Assembly (NCBI GenBank): GCA_013619005.1
Contig: JABXKY010000343.1
Span: forward strand, 1 to 5,217
Direction of reading: 5' to 3'
Origin: Candidatus Bathyarchaeota archaeon
GTDB taxonomy: Archaea; Thermoproteota; Bathyarchaeia; TCS64
DNA length: 5,217 nucleotides
Shown: one piece after another, positions 5,198 to 5,217 of the stretch
Numbering within the stretch: position 1 is the stretch's first letter
How the letters are laid out: each line of letters starts with the position of its first letter
The notes under the pieces: model-generated
The model's input: only the letters and a program-made list of their open reading frames with translations
What the model was told of the DNA's origin: nothing
The model's database searches: none
Made by a program: the position numbers and the translations under genes

Positions 5198-5217
5198 TAA
5201 GATGCCCGGCGCACAAC

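Noticed and set aside
5202..5217. ATG at 5202 as the start of a rightward gene, or the TAG read leftward at 5199-5197 as the end of a leftward gene
   Set aside because: Only 5 or 6 codons are visible in either direction, so neither can be supported.

Overview
The window looks like chromosomal DNA from an archaeon. The protein families (an M42 tetrahedral aminopeptidase, a stand-alone Lrp/AsnC-type RAM domain, an archaeal-style DHH phosphoesterase) fit this. So do frequent AGG/AGA arginine and ATA isoleucine codons, TATA-like boxes 26-35 bases upstream of several start codons with no ribosome binding site between, and a textbook archaeal Shine-Dalgarno GGAGGTG inside the one tightly coupled gene pair. 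I cannot place it below domain level from this sequence; an uncultured, peptide- or amino-acid-using lineage is a guess. There are no rRNA or tRNA genes, mobile elements, CRISPR arrays or phage genes.

Layout, left to right. (1) 1-682, minus: a DHH-family phosphoesterase, open at the left edge. (2) 683-805: a divergent promoter region. (3) 806-1036, plus: a 76-residue RAM-domain protein whose end lies 4 bases from the convergent end of the next gene. (4) 1041-2051, minus: an NAD(P)-dependent D-2-hydroxyacid dehydrogenase with its own TATA box. (5) 2087-3021, minus: two uncharacterised membrane genes overlapping by one base. The first encodes a 150-residue protein with one N-terminal membrane helix and an external beta-rich domain, starting at TTG. 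The second encodes a 160-residue four-helix protein whose best start is a non-canonical ATA placed 7 bases after a perfect Shine-Dalgarno. (6) 3022-3173: an intergenic stretch with the promoter of the membrane pair and otherwise nothing I can name. (7) 3174-4265, minus: an M42 metallo-aminopeptidase. (8) 4266-4366: a second divergent promoter region. (9) 4367-5122, plus: a dimethylarginine dimethylaminohydrolase (DDAH)-like enzyme with complete catalytic residues. (10) 5123-5217: non-coding DNA with two adjacent inverted repeats, probably regulatory for something beyond the right edge.

Several genes fit a loose theme of amino-acid and peptide metabolism: the aminopeptidase releases amino acids, the DDAH-like enzyme hydrolyses a guanidino compound such as methylarginine, the dehydrogenase interconverts 2-oxo and 2-hydroxy acids, and RAM domains usually sense amino acids. 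Most appear to be separately promoted, so this is shared neighbourhood and not a demonstrated pathway. The most unusual part is the membrane gene pair and its ATA start. The rest looks like ordinary archaeal chromosome.
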